A stretch of 12,910 nt of DNA from contig DASQLD010000465.1 in assembly GCA_035630195.1 (NCBI GenBank), forward strand, positions 1 to 12,910. Direction: 5' to 3'. Position numbers and translations under genes: made by a program. Every line of letters begins with the position of its first letter. Within the stretch, counting starts at the first letter, position 1. This stretch comes from DASQDN01 sp035630195 (GTDB lineage: Bacteria > Acidobacteriota > Terriglobia > Bryobacterales > Bryobacteraceae). Under the pieces are notes generated by a model. The model worked only from the letters and a program-made list of their open reading frames with translations. It searched no databases and was not told where the DNA came from. Positions 1 to 7,046 of this stretch are shown here, one piece after another.

Positions 1-1
1 C

Positions 2-784
2 ACCAAAGGCAGCGGACGACTGGAACTCGCTGAGGCAATTGCCAGCCCCGAGAATCCACTCACGGCGCGAGTATTCGTCAATCGAGTGTGGATGTACCAT
101 TTCGGACGGGGCATCGTGAACACGCCCAGCAACTTCGGTCAGCTCGGCGAACGTCCTTCTCACCCTGAGTTGCTTGACTATCTAGCCTCCGAGTTTGTCT
201 CCAACGGCTGGAGCATCAAAAAGCTGCATCGGCAGATCATGTTGTCCGACGCCTATGCCTTGAGCGCTCACGAGATGGAGCCGAACAAGACGAAGGATGC
301 CGCAAATACGCTATTCTGGCGCGCGAACCGGCGCAGGCTCGATGCTGAGTCGCTGCGCGATTCGATGCTCTATGTTTCTGGCAAGCTCGATATACAACCA
401 GCGGAAGCGAATCCCGAACAGATCGATAAATCCGACAAGCGGACGGTCTACGGCTTCATCGGCCGCAGAAAGCTGAACGGCATGCTTGCGCTCTTTGACT
501 TCCCACAACCTGTCAGTACGGCCGAGCAGCGCATGCGCACGAACGTCCCTCCGCAGCGACTCTTCCTGATGAACAGTCCATTTGTCGAAGAGCAGGCAAA
601 GGCGCTGGCCGCGCGCGTTTCGGGAACAGACGAAGAAAAGATTCGCAGCGCCTACAAGCTGGCGTATGGCCGCGAACCTGACGAGCAGGAACTTAAGCTC
701 GGCCTCGATTATCTTCGCGATGGCAACTGGACGCAGTATGCGCGCGTGTTATTAACCTCCAACGAATTTCTTTTCCTGAATTGA
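2..784 (+). CDS. DUF1553 (PSD1) domain protein, C-terminal part, 5' truncated by the window
   Basis: The reading frame is already open at base 2 and gives 260 residues before TGA, so the true start lies upstream of the window; the first ATG inside (86) is internal. The first visible residues read SGRLELAEAIASPENPLTAR, followed by VFVNRVW and HFGRGIV. This is the hallmark of the DUF1553 (PSD1) domain common in Planctomycetes and Solibacter-type Acidobacteria. Full proteins usually also carry an N-terminal DUF1549 domain and often a cytochrome c-like domain, which cannot be seen here. The biochemical function of the family is not established. These proteins are generally regarded as exported and are typically paired with a DUF1501 protein, as here, where the next gene starts 13 bases downstream, suggesting an operon. 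The family assignment is secure; the function is unknown. Confidence 0.9.
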   Translation, partial: TKGSGRLELAEAIASPENPLTARVFVNRVWMYHFGRGIVNTPSNFGQLGERPSHPELLDYLASEFVSNGWSIKKLHRQIMLSDAYALSAHEMEPNKTKDAANTLFWRANRRRLDAESLRDSMLYVSGKLDIQPAEANPEQIDKSDKRTVYGFIGRRKLNGMLALFDFPQPVSTAEQRMRTNVPPQRLFLMNSPFVEEQAKALAARVSGTDEEKIRSAYKLAYGREPDEQELKLGLDYLRDGNWTQYARVLLTSNEFLFLN

Positions 785-797
785 AGGCCTTACTACC

Positions 798-2177
798 ATG
801 ACACGCCGTGAACTGCTGCAGATGATGGGAGCCGGATTCGGCTCGGTTGGTATGGCGGGCGTGCTCGGCGCCACCGAGACGATGGGCGATCCGCTCGCGC
901 CGAAGCCGCCTCACTTTCCTGCCAAGGCGAAGCGGGTGATTTATCTATTCCTGAACGGCGGTCCATCGCAGGTTGACACCTTCGACCCGAAGCCCATGCT
1001 CGACAAGTACAACGGGCAGCCGATGCCGTCGGGCAGCAATCTTAAAACCGAGCGCAAGACCGGTAATCTCCTGAAGTCCCCGTTCGAGTTCAAACGGTAT
1101 GGCAAGAGCGGAATTGAGGTCAGCGAGATCTTTCCGAAGATCGGGGCCATGGCCGACGATCTCTGTGTCATTCGCTCGATGTACACAGACCGTCCCAATC
1201 ACGAGCCGTCGTTGTTCCTGCTGAACTGTGGCGAGAAGCTTCCCGGAAGGCCCGCGATGGGTTCCTGGCTCACTTACGGTCTAGGTTCGGAGAATCAGAA
1301 TCTCCCCGGCTTCGTCGTGTTGTGTCCCGGTTTGCCAGTGCTCGGGCATGCGCTCTGGAGCTCGACATTTCTGCCCGCGGTGCATCAGGGCACATACCTT
1401 CCACTCGGAGAGAAGGACCCCAAGAAGCTCATCGAGCATATCCGCAATCCCCGTCTCACGTCGGAGCAGCAGCGCAAAGAACTCGACCTTCTCGCCGGGC
1501 TCAACCGTCTGCATCTTGAGAAAGAAGGCGGCGATCCCGAACTCGAAGCCAGCATCCAGGCGGCCGAAATCGCGTTCCGTATGCAGAAGGAAGCGCCGGA
1601 TGCGTTCGACATCACCCAGGAGCCCGAGCACGTTCGCGCTCGTTACGGCGATGGTGACTTCGCGCGCGGCTGCCTGATCGCTCGGCGCTTGTGCGAACGT
1701 GGAGTGCGCATGGTTCAGGTTTACTACGGCAACTTCCAGCCTTGGGACAACCACGACGACATCATGCTGCACCGCGATCTGGCCAATCTCAGCGACGGTC
1801 CGATCGCTGCGTTACTCCAGGATTTGAAAGCCAGTGGTCTGCTCGATGAAACCATCGTGCTCATCGGCGGCGAGTTTGGACGCACGCCTGCTGTCGAAGT
1901 GGGTGGTCTGGTAAAAGTGCAGAACGGCCGCGACCACAACAATCACGGCTTCACCTATCTGGTCGCCGGTGGTGGCTTCAAAAAAGGCCACATCCACGGC
2001 GCCACCGATGACTTCGGCTTCAAATCGGTCGATAAGCGTGTGCATATCCACGATCTGCATGCTACTGTGCTCCATCAGATGGGGCTCGACCACAAGCGCC
2101 TGACGTACCGCTACAGCGGACGGGACTACCGGCTTACCGACGTTCATGGCGAACTGGTGAGTGATATCCTCGCCTGA
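798..2177 (+). CDS. DUF1501 family exported protein (alkaline phosphatase/sulfatase-like fold)
   Basis: A 459-residue protein, full length for DUF1501. The N-terminus has a twin arginine at residues 3-4 (TRRELL) followed by a small, hydrophobic Gly/Ala stretch to about residue 25, consistent with a short Tat signal. The core starts at about residue 45 with a hydrophobic strand and NGGPSQVDTFDPKP (53-66), the family signature. Further conserved blocks are GGEFGRTP (357-364), DHNNHG (379-384) and a C-terminal HIHDLHATVLHQMGLDH segment. DUF1501 is related to the alkaline phosphatase superfamily, so these Asp, His and Glu residues may bind metal, but no substrate is known. GAAGG (783-787) lies 10 bases before the ATG and overlaps the stop region of the upstream DUF1553 gene, supporting this start and co-transcription. 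The two probably act together outside the cytoplasm; this is inferred from their common pairing. Confidence 0.92.
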   Translation: MTRRELLQMMGAGFGSVGMAGVLGATETMGDPLAPKPPHFPAKAKRVIYLFLNGGPSQVDTFDPKPMLDKYNGQPMPSGSNLKTERKTGNLLKSPFEFKRYGKSGIEVSEIFPKIGAMADDLCVIRSMYTDRPNHEPSLFLLNCGEKLPGRPAMGSWLTYGLGSENQNLPGFVVLCPGLPVLGHALWSSTFLPAVHQGTYLPLGEKDPKKLIEHIRNPRLTSEQQRKELDLLAGLNRLHLEKEGGDPELEASIQAAEIAFRMQKEAPDAFDITQEPEHVRARYGDGDFARGCLIARRLCERGVRMVQVYYGNFQPWDNHDDIMLHRDLANLSDGPIAALLQDLKASGLLDETIVLIGGEFGRTPAVEVGGLVKVQNGRDHNNHGFTYLVAGGGFKKGHIHGATDDFGFKSVDKRVHIHDLHATVLHQMGLDHKRLTYRYSGRDYRLTDVHGELVSDILA

Positions 2178-2204
2178 GTCAGGGGCATGAAGTCAGGGCA
2201 TGAA
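2178..2204 (+). repeat. Imperfect 14/13-base tandem duplication at the start of the nucleotidyltransferase gene
   Basis: GTCAGGGGCATGAA (2178-2191) is followed directly by GTCAGGGCATGAA (2192-2204), which differs by one missing G; the next two bases (GT) begin a third copy. Each unit carries a purine-rich AGGG element and an ATG. The first ATG (2187) is out of frame and opens a nine-codon frame ending in TAA at 2214-2216. The second ATG (2200) is the true start. This looks like replication slippage over a ribosome-binding site and start codon. Confidence 0.75.
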
Positions 2205-2826
2205 GTTCGCCCATAAAGCAAGGGGCGTTCCGTCATCTGTCGCTGTACTCGCGGGCGCGTTCAACCCTCCCACGACGGCACACGTAGCGCTGGCGAATGC
2301 AGCGCTCGAACTGGTCGATGAGGTTGTCCTCGCGATTCCTCGCGCATTCCCTCACAAGCAGTTCGACGGCGCGACACTCGATCAACGGCTCGCCATGATG
2401 GAGCGAATCGCTAGCGCGGCGCCCAATCTGTCTGCCGCCGTCGCCGATGGAGGGCTCTTCGTCGAAATCGCGCGCGAAGCAAGAATTCATTACCCTGGAG
2501 CCGAAATTCATCTCCTGTGCGGTCGGGATGCAGCCGAACGAATCGTTACGTGGGATTATGGGGAACCCGATTTTGTCTCGCGGATGCTGGAGGAATTTCG
2601 CCTTCTAGTAGCTCCGCGATTCGGCGAGTATATTCCGCCGGAGCCATTGCGACATGCCGTCCGATCGCTTGCGCCCGGCAATTATGACGCCTATTCGTCC
2701 ACACGCTTCAGAGAGGCTATCAAGAGTGGCGAAGAATGGCGCGCGCTCATCCCTCCGGACATCACGCAACTGGTACAAGAAATCTACTCGCCCACAGTCG
2801 CATCGAGAAATGCGCGGAGACGATGA
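2200..2826 (+). CDS. NadD/NMNAT-like nucleotidyltransferase
   Basis: A 208-residue protein of the HxGH nucleotidyltransferase superfamily. After a short leader, the first strand leads into GAFNPPTTAH (19-28), equivalent to the GGTFDPPHxGH ATP-binding loop of nicotinate-nucleotide adenylyltransferase, with Thr in place of the first His, a known variant of the (H/T)xxH signature. HLLCGRDAAERIVTWDY (104-120) resembles the NadD segment with Gly-Asp/Trp that contacts the nucleotide, and SSTRFRE (166-172) matches the C-terminal ISSTxIR motif. NadD joins nicotinate mononucleotide and ATP to make deamido-NAD in the cytoplasm. This protein is diverged, so another substrate is possible and I give no symbol. 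ATG 2200 is the only usable start, because a stop lies in frame at 2188-2190 and no other start precedes the first strand. The gene lies 22 bases after the DUF1501 gene. Its last 43 bases overlap the 3' end of convergent rpoD. Confidence 0.8.
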   Translation: MKFAHKARGVPSSVAVLAGAFNPPTTAHVALANAALELVDEVVLAIPRAFPHKQFDGATLDQRLAMMERIASAAPNLSAAVADGGLFVEIAREARIHYPGAEIHLLCGRDAAERIVTWDYGEPDFVSRMLEEFRLLVAPRFGEYIPPEPLRHAVRSLAPGNYDAYSSTRFREAIKSGEEWRALIPPDITQLVQEIYSPTVASRNARRR

Positions 2827-4484
2827 CTGCGGCTCGGATGCCGCAGCTTGCGAAGCGCCTTCGCTTCGATCTGGCGGATGCGCTCGCGGGTGACCGCAAA
2901 GTGTTGGCCGACTTCTTCTAGCGTATGCTCGCTGCCATCCTGCAGGCCGAAGCGCATCTTGATGATCTTTTCTTCGCGAGGGCTCAGGGTCTTTAAGACC
3001 TCAGCCGTCTGTTCCCGAAGGTTGAGATTGATGACCGCTTCGCTCGGCGACGTCACGCGCCGATCGACAATGAAATCGCCGAGATGCGATTCTTCCTCTT
3101 CGCCCACCGGTGTTTCGAGGGAGATAGGCTCCTGCGCGATGCGCAGCACTTTGCGTACTTTGTTGACCGGAAGCTCCAGACGGCGGCTCAGTTCTTCCGT
3201 CGTAGGTTCGCGACCAAGTTCCTGCTGTAGCTGCCGTTGGGCGCGCACCAGTTTGTTGATCGTCTCGATCATGTGGACGGGGATGCGAATCGTCCGCGCC
3301 TGGTCGGCGATGGCACGTGTAATTGCCTGCCGAACCCACCAGGTCGCGTAGGTCGAGAATTTGTAGCCGCGTTGATAGTCGAACTTATCCACGGCCTTCA
3401 TCAGGCCGATGTTGCCTTCCTGGATGAGGTCAAGAAACTGCAAGCCGCGATTGGTATAACGTTTGGCGATCGAGACCACAAGGCGAAGATTCGCCTCGAT
3501 CAGTTGCTTCTTGGCGATATCGGCCTCCAGATCGCCGCGATCGAGAATCTGTAGCGTTCGACGAAGCTCAACTGAGGTCGCGCCGCACTCTTCCTCAAGC
3601 TGCTGCATCCGAAGCGAAAGTTGCCGCAGATCGCGCTTGGAATCTCTCCCGTTGACAACCGTGCTAACCGGCGTGTCGCATTCTTCCGATTTCCGCTGCG
3701 CCCGGGCGATTTCTTTATCAAGAGCTTTGAACTCTTCAACCGCCCCACGTAATTTTCCGATTAACTGCCGCCGGGTCGAAGACGAGAGCGAAAGCGCGCG
3801 GATTTTACGCGAGATTGTCACCATCGTCCGCGCCAACTCGAATCGATGGCTTCGATGTTGTTTCGGCTTCGTTTGTCGTTGAGTCGCGGCCAGCTTCTGT
3901 CGAGTTTGCCGCGCCTTCCGATAAAGATTGTCGATTTCTTCGATGTCTGCGAGGAGCTGTTGCGTCTCCCGATCGATCTCTCCCTCCTCATCAAGAAGGG
4001 CCGGCTCCGAGGCGGTGATCAGGACATCGCCCGCCTGTAGCTGACCGCGACGGATATCCTCCGCTAACGCGGCGATCTCACGAATAATTAACGGTGAGCG
4101 CGAGAGTGATTTATTAACGCTTCGCTGGCCCCGTTCAATTCGTTTTGCGAGTTCAATTTCGCCTTCGCGCGTAAGTAGGGGAACCGTACCCATTTCGCGC
4201 AGGTACATCCGAACTGGGTCATTTGTCTTATCGCCGAAATCCTGTGCCAGATCGAGTTCGGTGAACTCTTCGCTTTCATCCAGCTTTTTGTCGAATTCGA
4301 GTTTCGGCTCCTCGAGAATCTCGACGCCGGCAGAATCGAAATCTGCAAGTAAATCATCGAGTTCCGGACCGGTGGCGATGTCGTCGGGCAGCAGGTCGTT
4401 GACTTCGTCGTAAAGGACGTAGCCCTTCTCTTTCCCCGAATCTACGAGTTGCCTCAAGCGACCGAATTTTTCATCACTTGCCAC
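2784..4484 (-). CDS. rpoD: RNA polymerase primary sigma factor (sigma-70, RpoD/SigA)
   Basis: A 566-residue group 1 sigma factor. Residues 1-75 form an acidic region 1.1. Region 1.2 is at about 85-122 (DPVRMYLREMGTVPLLTREGE). A charged, partly coiled non-conserved region spans about 130-325. Region 2 (about 329-400) has NLRLVVSIAKRY, DLIQEGNIGLMKAVDKFDY and the promoter-melting YKFSTYATWWVRQAI block. Region 3 covers about 405-485. Region 4 (about 498-555) has EEKIIKMRFGL and the -35-binding helix-turn-helix TLEEVGQHFAVTRERIRQIE. It directs core RNA polymerase to housekeeping promoters. The start is GTG (4484-4482); an in-frame TGA lies eight codons upstream and region 1.1 begins immediately, so no longer start is possible. 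The gene follows dnaG after 74 bases, an old bacterial linkage. Its 3' end overlaps the convergent nucleotidyltransferase gene by 43 bases. Confidence 0.98.
   Translation of the reverse strand: MASDEKFGRLRQLVDSGKEKGYVLYDEVNDLLPDDIATGPELDDLLADFDSAGVEILEEPKLEFDKKLDESEEFTELDLAQDFGDKTNDPVRMYLREMGTVPLLTREGEIELAKRIERGQRSVNKSLSRSPLIIREIAALAEDIRRGQLQAGDVLITASEPALLDEEGEIDRETQQLLADIEEIDNLYRKARQTRQKLAATQRQTKPKQHRSHRFELARTMVTISRKIRALSLSSSTRRQLIGKLRGAVEEFKALDKEIARAQRKSEECDTPVSTVVNGRDSKRDLRQLSLRMQQLEEECGATSVELRRTLQILDRGDLEADIAKKQLIEANLRLVVSIAKRYTNRGLQFLDLIQEGNIGLMKAVDKFDYQRGYKFSTYATWWVRQAITRAIADQARTIRIPVHMIETINKLVRAQRQLQQELGREPTTEELSRRLELPVNKVRKVLRIAQEPISLETPVGEEEESHLGDFIVDRRVTSPSEAVINLNLREQTAEVLKTLSPREEKIIKMRFGLQDGSEHTLEEVGQHFAVTRERIRQIEAKALRKLRHPSRSHRLRAFLDATVGE
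2827..2868. other. Two adjacent perfect hairpins inside the rpoD 3' coding end
   Basis: CTGCGG (2827-2832) pairs with CCGCAG (2841-2846) across an 8-base loop. CGAAGCG (2851-2857) pairs with CGCTTCG (2862-2868) across the loop CCTT. The first stem starts at the base after the stop codon of the plus-strand nucleotidyltransferase gene. Neither is followed by a T-run, so an intrinsic terminator is not shown. The bases encode the conserved region 4 tail of RpoD on the minus strand, so protein constraint may explain part of the symmetry. Confidence 0.35.
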
Positions 4485-4558
4485 GAAAACCCTGTATCTA
4501 CCCTTTCAGATCCACATAGTGTACCGCAAAGGCAACCCTCTCAGCGGGACGTCTAAAC

Positions 4559-6310
4559 TTATCCCGTTTTCCTCGATTGCCCTCGCTGCAACTCGGTTAG
4601 CTCAGCCGTCAAACGAAAGGCTTCGTCCCAGTTGCCCGTTCGTTCGGCTTGCTTTAACCGGCTACGCAAATCTTCGGCGCGAAGCTTGGCGTCTTCCGAT
4701 TGCAGCACGCCGAGATATAAATGCGCCTGTTCGTTTGAGAAAACCTCACCTGAACTATCGGCAAAGACAGCCGCCGACAACAGATCTCGTTGCGGTGATT
4801 CCGGCAGACGACCCTCCACTGCCGAAAAAGTAACCGCTTCACCCTCGTCCGTCAGTCGGGTCATCGCCTCAATCGACGGCCAGAGCGTGAACCGCCTCGC
4901 CGCTTCCGACTTTGCCAATACCGGCAACAACGTCGACCTCACTTCTCCATCGAGCAGCAGCGACCGCACTAGAACCCGCTCGCTCATCGTGGAACTTGCC
5001 GGTTTAGGTTGTTGCTGCCGGGTATTTGTGCGTGTCGCGCCGGGGGTATTGCGAAATTCCTTCAGCACAAGCGATCTGTCGACGCCGAGATATTCCGCAA
5101 CCTCCCCAGCCACGGCAGCGCGTTCCAGCTTGTCTGAGATTTTGCGGATCGCGGGAAGCAGCATGTTCTCGAAACCTGCGACCCTGCCTTCCGCCGACGT
5201 CATATCGAATTTCCGCCGCGCCCGGTCGGCGAGCCACAAGAAATAGCCGGTCGCCCGCTCTAAACGCGCCGAGTACATCTCCGCCCCGTTCTTGCGAACA
5301 TACTCGTCCGGATCGAGTCCGCCTTCCAGTTCGAGAATGCGAATGTGCATGCCTTCGTCCAGCAGAATCTTAATCGACTTTTCGGTTGCATTGGACCCTG
5401 CCGTATCGGGATCGAAGTTGACTACGACATGCTCGGAGTGCCGCTTCATCGCGCGAACCTGATTCTCCGTAAGGGCCGTGCCGCAACTCGCGACGACGTG
5501 TTTGATCCCGGCTGCATACACCCCGATGACGTCCATATAACCTTCTACCAGCACGGTACGTTCAGTGGTCCGGATCGCCTGTTTTGCGCGATGAAGATTA
5601 TAAAGAACGTTGCTCTTTTTGTAGATGGCCGTCTCCGGCGAGTTCAGATACTTGGGCTCTTCGTCCGAGCGCATCGCTCGTCCGCCGAAGGCAATCACCT
5701 TGCCCGATTCGTTATGGATGGGAAACATCAGCCGGCCGCGGAACCGATCGTAAAGGCTGCCGTCTTCTCTCTTCCCGAACAGGCCGGATGCTTCCAGTTG
5801 TTCAACACTGAAGCGGCTTCGCACGCGCTTCAATAACTCACCGGAGCGGTCGGCGAGTCCGAGCCCGAATTGCTCGGATACCACCTGTGAGAGTCCGCGC
5901 TTTCGGAGATAGTCCCGAGCTTCCCCGGCATTAGGCCCCCAGAGGTTCTCCGTGAAGGTGGCCGCTGCGATTTCGTGCAATTCATAGATGGCGGAACGAA
6001 GCGCTGTTTCCGGATCGTTACGCTCGCGCCTCGCAGGCATTGGTATCCCATTCCGCTCGGCCAGCAGCTTGAGTGCTTCGTAGAAGGTGAGATTCTCTAC
6101 TTCCTGGATGAAATCGAGTACATCCCCCTTCTTGCCACAACCAAAGCAGATATAGAATCCATGTCCGGGATTAACGCTGAAGGACGGAGTCTTCTCTGTG
6201 TGGAAAGGACAAAGACCGGAATAGCGGGCCCCGATCTTCCGCAGCCGCACGTATTCTCCGACAGTGCGAACTATGTCCACCGAGGATTTCAGGTGGTCCT
6301 TGAATTCCAT
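4559..6310 (-). CDS. dnaG: DNA primase DnaG
   Basis: A 583-residue protein, the usual length for bacterial DnaG, which makes RNA primers at the replication fork. The N-terminal CHC2 zinc-binding domain has C34, H37, C55 and C58 (SGLCPFHTEKTPSF and ICFGCGKKGD). The RNA polymerase core follows, with RGRLMFPIHN (191-200), VIAFGGRAM and PKYLNSPET. The Toprim domain has the catalytic VEGYMD (E256) and FDPDTAG (D300, D302), with GLDPDEYVRKNG after it. The C-terminal third is poorly conserved and helical, as expected for the DnaB-interacting domain. The ATG start is the family start (MEFKDHLKSSVDIV) and has GGTGA 10 bases upstream. It lies 40 bases after the EEP-family gene and 74 bases before rpoD on the same strand. 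The rpsU gene often found before dnaG is absent. All key residues are present. Confidence 0.98.
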   Translation of the reverse strand: MEFKDHLKSSVDIVRTVGEYVRLRKIGARYSGLCPFHTEKTPSFSVNPGHGFYICFGCGKKGDVLDFIQEVENLTFYEALKLLAERNGIPMPARRERNDPETALRSAIYELHEIAAATFTENLWGPNAGEARDYLRKRGLSQVVSEQFGLGLADRSGELLKRVRSRFSVEQLEASGLFGKREDGSLYDRFRGRLMFPIHNESGKVIAFGGRAMRSDEEPKYLNSPETAIYKKSNVLYNLHRAKQAIRTTERTVLVEGYMDVIGVYAAGIKHVVASCGTALTENQVRAMKRHSEHVVVNFDPDTAGSNATEKSIKILLDEGMHIRILELEGGLDPDEYVRKNGAEMYSARLERATGYFLWLADRARRKFDMTSAEGRVAGFENMLLPAIRKISDKLERAAVAGEVAEYLGVDRSLVLKEFRNTPGATRTNTRQQQPKPASSTMSERVLVRSLLLDGEVRSTLLPVLAKSEAARRFTLWPSIEAMTRLTDEGEAVTFSAVEGRLPESPQRDLLSAAVFADSSGEVFSNEQAHLYLGVLQSEDAKLRAEDLRSRLKQAERTGNWDEAFRLTAELTELQRGQSRKTG

Positions 6311-6350
6311 ACGTGCAGTTCACCATTATCGCAATGGCAGATGCGGGTCG

Positions 6351-7046
6351 CTACTCTAAGCGGAAGTCTGTCACCAGTGGGACGTGATCGGAGGCGACCA
6401 GCGATGTCTTAGTGCGATGTAGCGCGACATGTTCCACGCTAAGCTGCGGATCGTAATAGATATGATCGAGGTGCATCACCGGAAAAATCGCGGGATAAGT
6501 CCGCGCGCGCTTCAGATAAACGCGGATGTCGGTGCTCTCGAATTCGGATGCGAGCATCTGTGAGACGTGCCCCCGTGACCATTCGTTAAAGTCGCCCAAC
6601 ACGACGCGCGGTCCGTCTAACGATCGGCTCTTGAGCACCGCTTCGTCTATCAAATGCTTTGCCTGCTGGCGGCGCTCGAAGAAGGCCGTTCCGAGATGAA
6701 CGTTAAATACATGCAGCGCGCGATTGTGCAGCAAGACATCGGTCCGCAGGCATCCCCGGCGCTCCCGGCCCACTACGCTGACATCGTGATTGCAGTGGGA
6801 GCGCAATGGAAACCGGCTCAGCACGAGATTACCGTACGCGTCGCCGAGTAGCTGCCGGTTTTCACCGAACGCTGGATGAACGCCCAGACGCTCGGCCAGT
6901 TCCTGTCCCTGTGCTTGGAAGATCTCCTGCAGCGCGATGACATCGGCATTCATTTCCGACAGAACATCGGCGATGCGCTTCACGGACACACGTCCGTCGA
7001 GACCCTTGCACTTGTGTACGTTGTAAGTGGCTATGCGAAACTTCAC
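6351..7046 (-). CDS. Endonuclease/exonuclease/phosphatase (EEP) family protein, YbhP-like
   Basis: A complete 231-residue EEP-fold protein. The metal and phosphate-binding motifs are in order: TYNVH (N9), LQEIF (E41), FNVHLG (H117), GDFNEW (D152, N154), LDHIYYD (D194, H195) and SDHVPLV (D220, H221). Members hydrolyse phosphodiester or phosphomonoester bonds in nucleic acids, inositol phosphates or sphingolipids; the substrate cannot be read from sequence. The pattern GNLVLSRFPL, an RRG segment, the GDFNEW block and the RTYPAIFP segment resemble E. coli YbhP, whose gene adjoins clsB. No signal peptide is visible. The start is GTG (7046-7044), overlapping the stop of the upstream cardiolipin synthase-like gene in a GTGA junction, so translational coupling is likely. 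The gene lies 40 bases ahead of dnaG. A role in lipid or head-group metabolism with its partner is inferred from context. Confidence 0.88.
   Translation of the reverse strand: MKFRIATYNVHKCKGLDGRVSVKRIADVLSEMNADVIALQEIFQAQGQELAERLGVHPAFGENRQLLGDAYGNLVLSRFPLRSHCNHDVSVVGRERRGCLRTDVLLHNRALHVFNVHLGTAFFERRQQAKHLIDEAVLKSRSLDGPRVVLGDFNEWSRGHVSQMLASEFESTDIRVYLKRARTYPAIFPVMHLDHIYYDPQLSVEHVALHRTKTSLVASDHVPLVTDFRLE

Noticed and set aside
4545..4570. Inverted repeat CGGGA/TCCCG followed by TTTT on the plus strand, terminator-like
   Set aside because: The stem is only 5 bp with a 12-base loop, and no plus-strand gene is transcribed here; it falls at the end of dnaG on the minus strand, where no T-run follows.
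4632..5246. Plus-strand open frame of 204 codons
   Set aside because: It lies entirely antisense to dnaG, whose CHC2 and Toprim motifs prove the minus frame; its composition (Ser/Arg-rich) is typical of a shadow frame in high-GC DNA.
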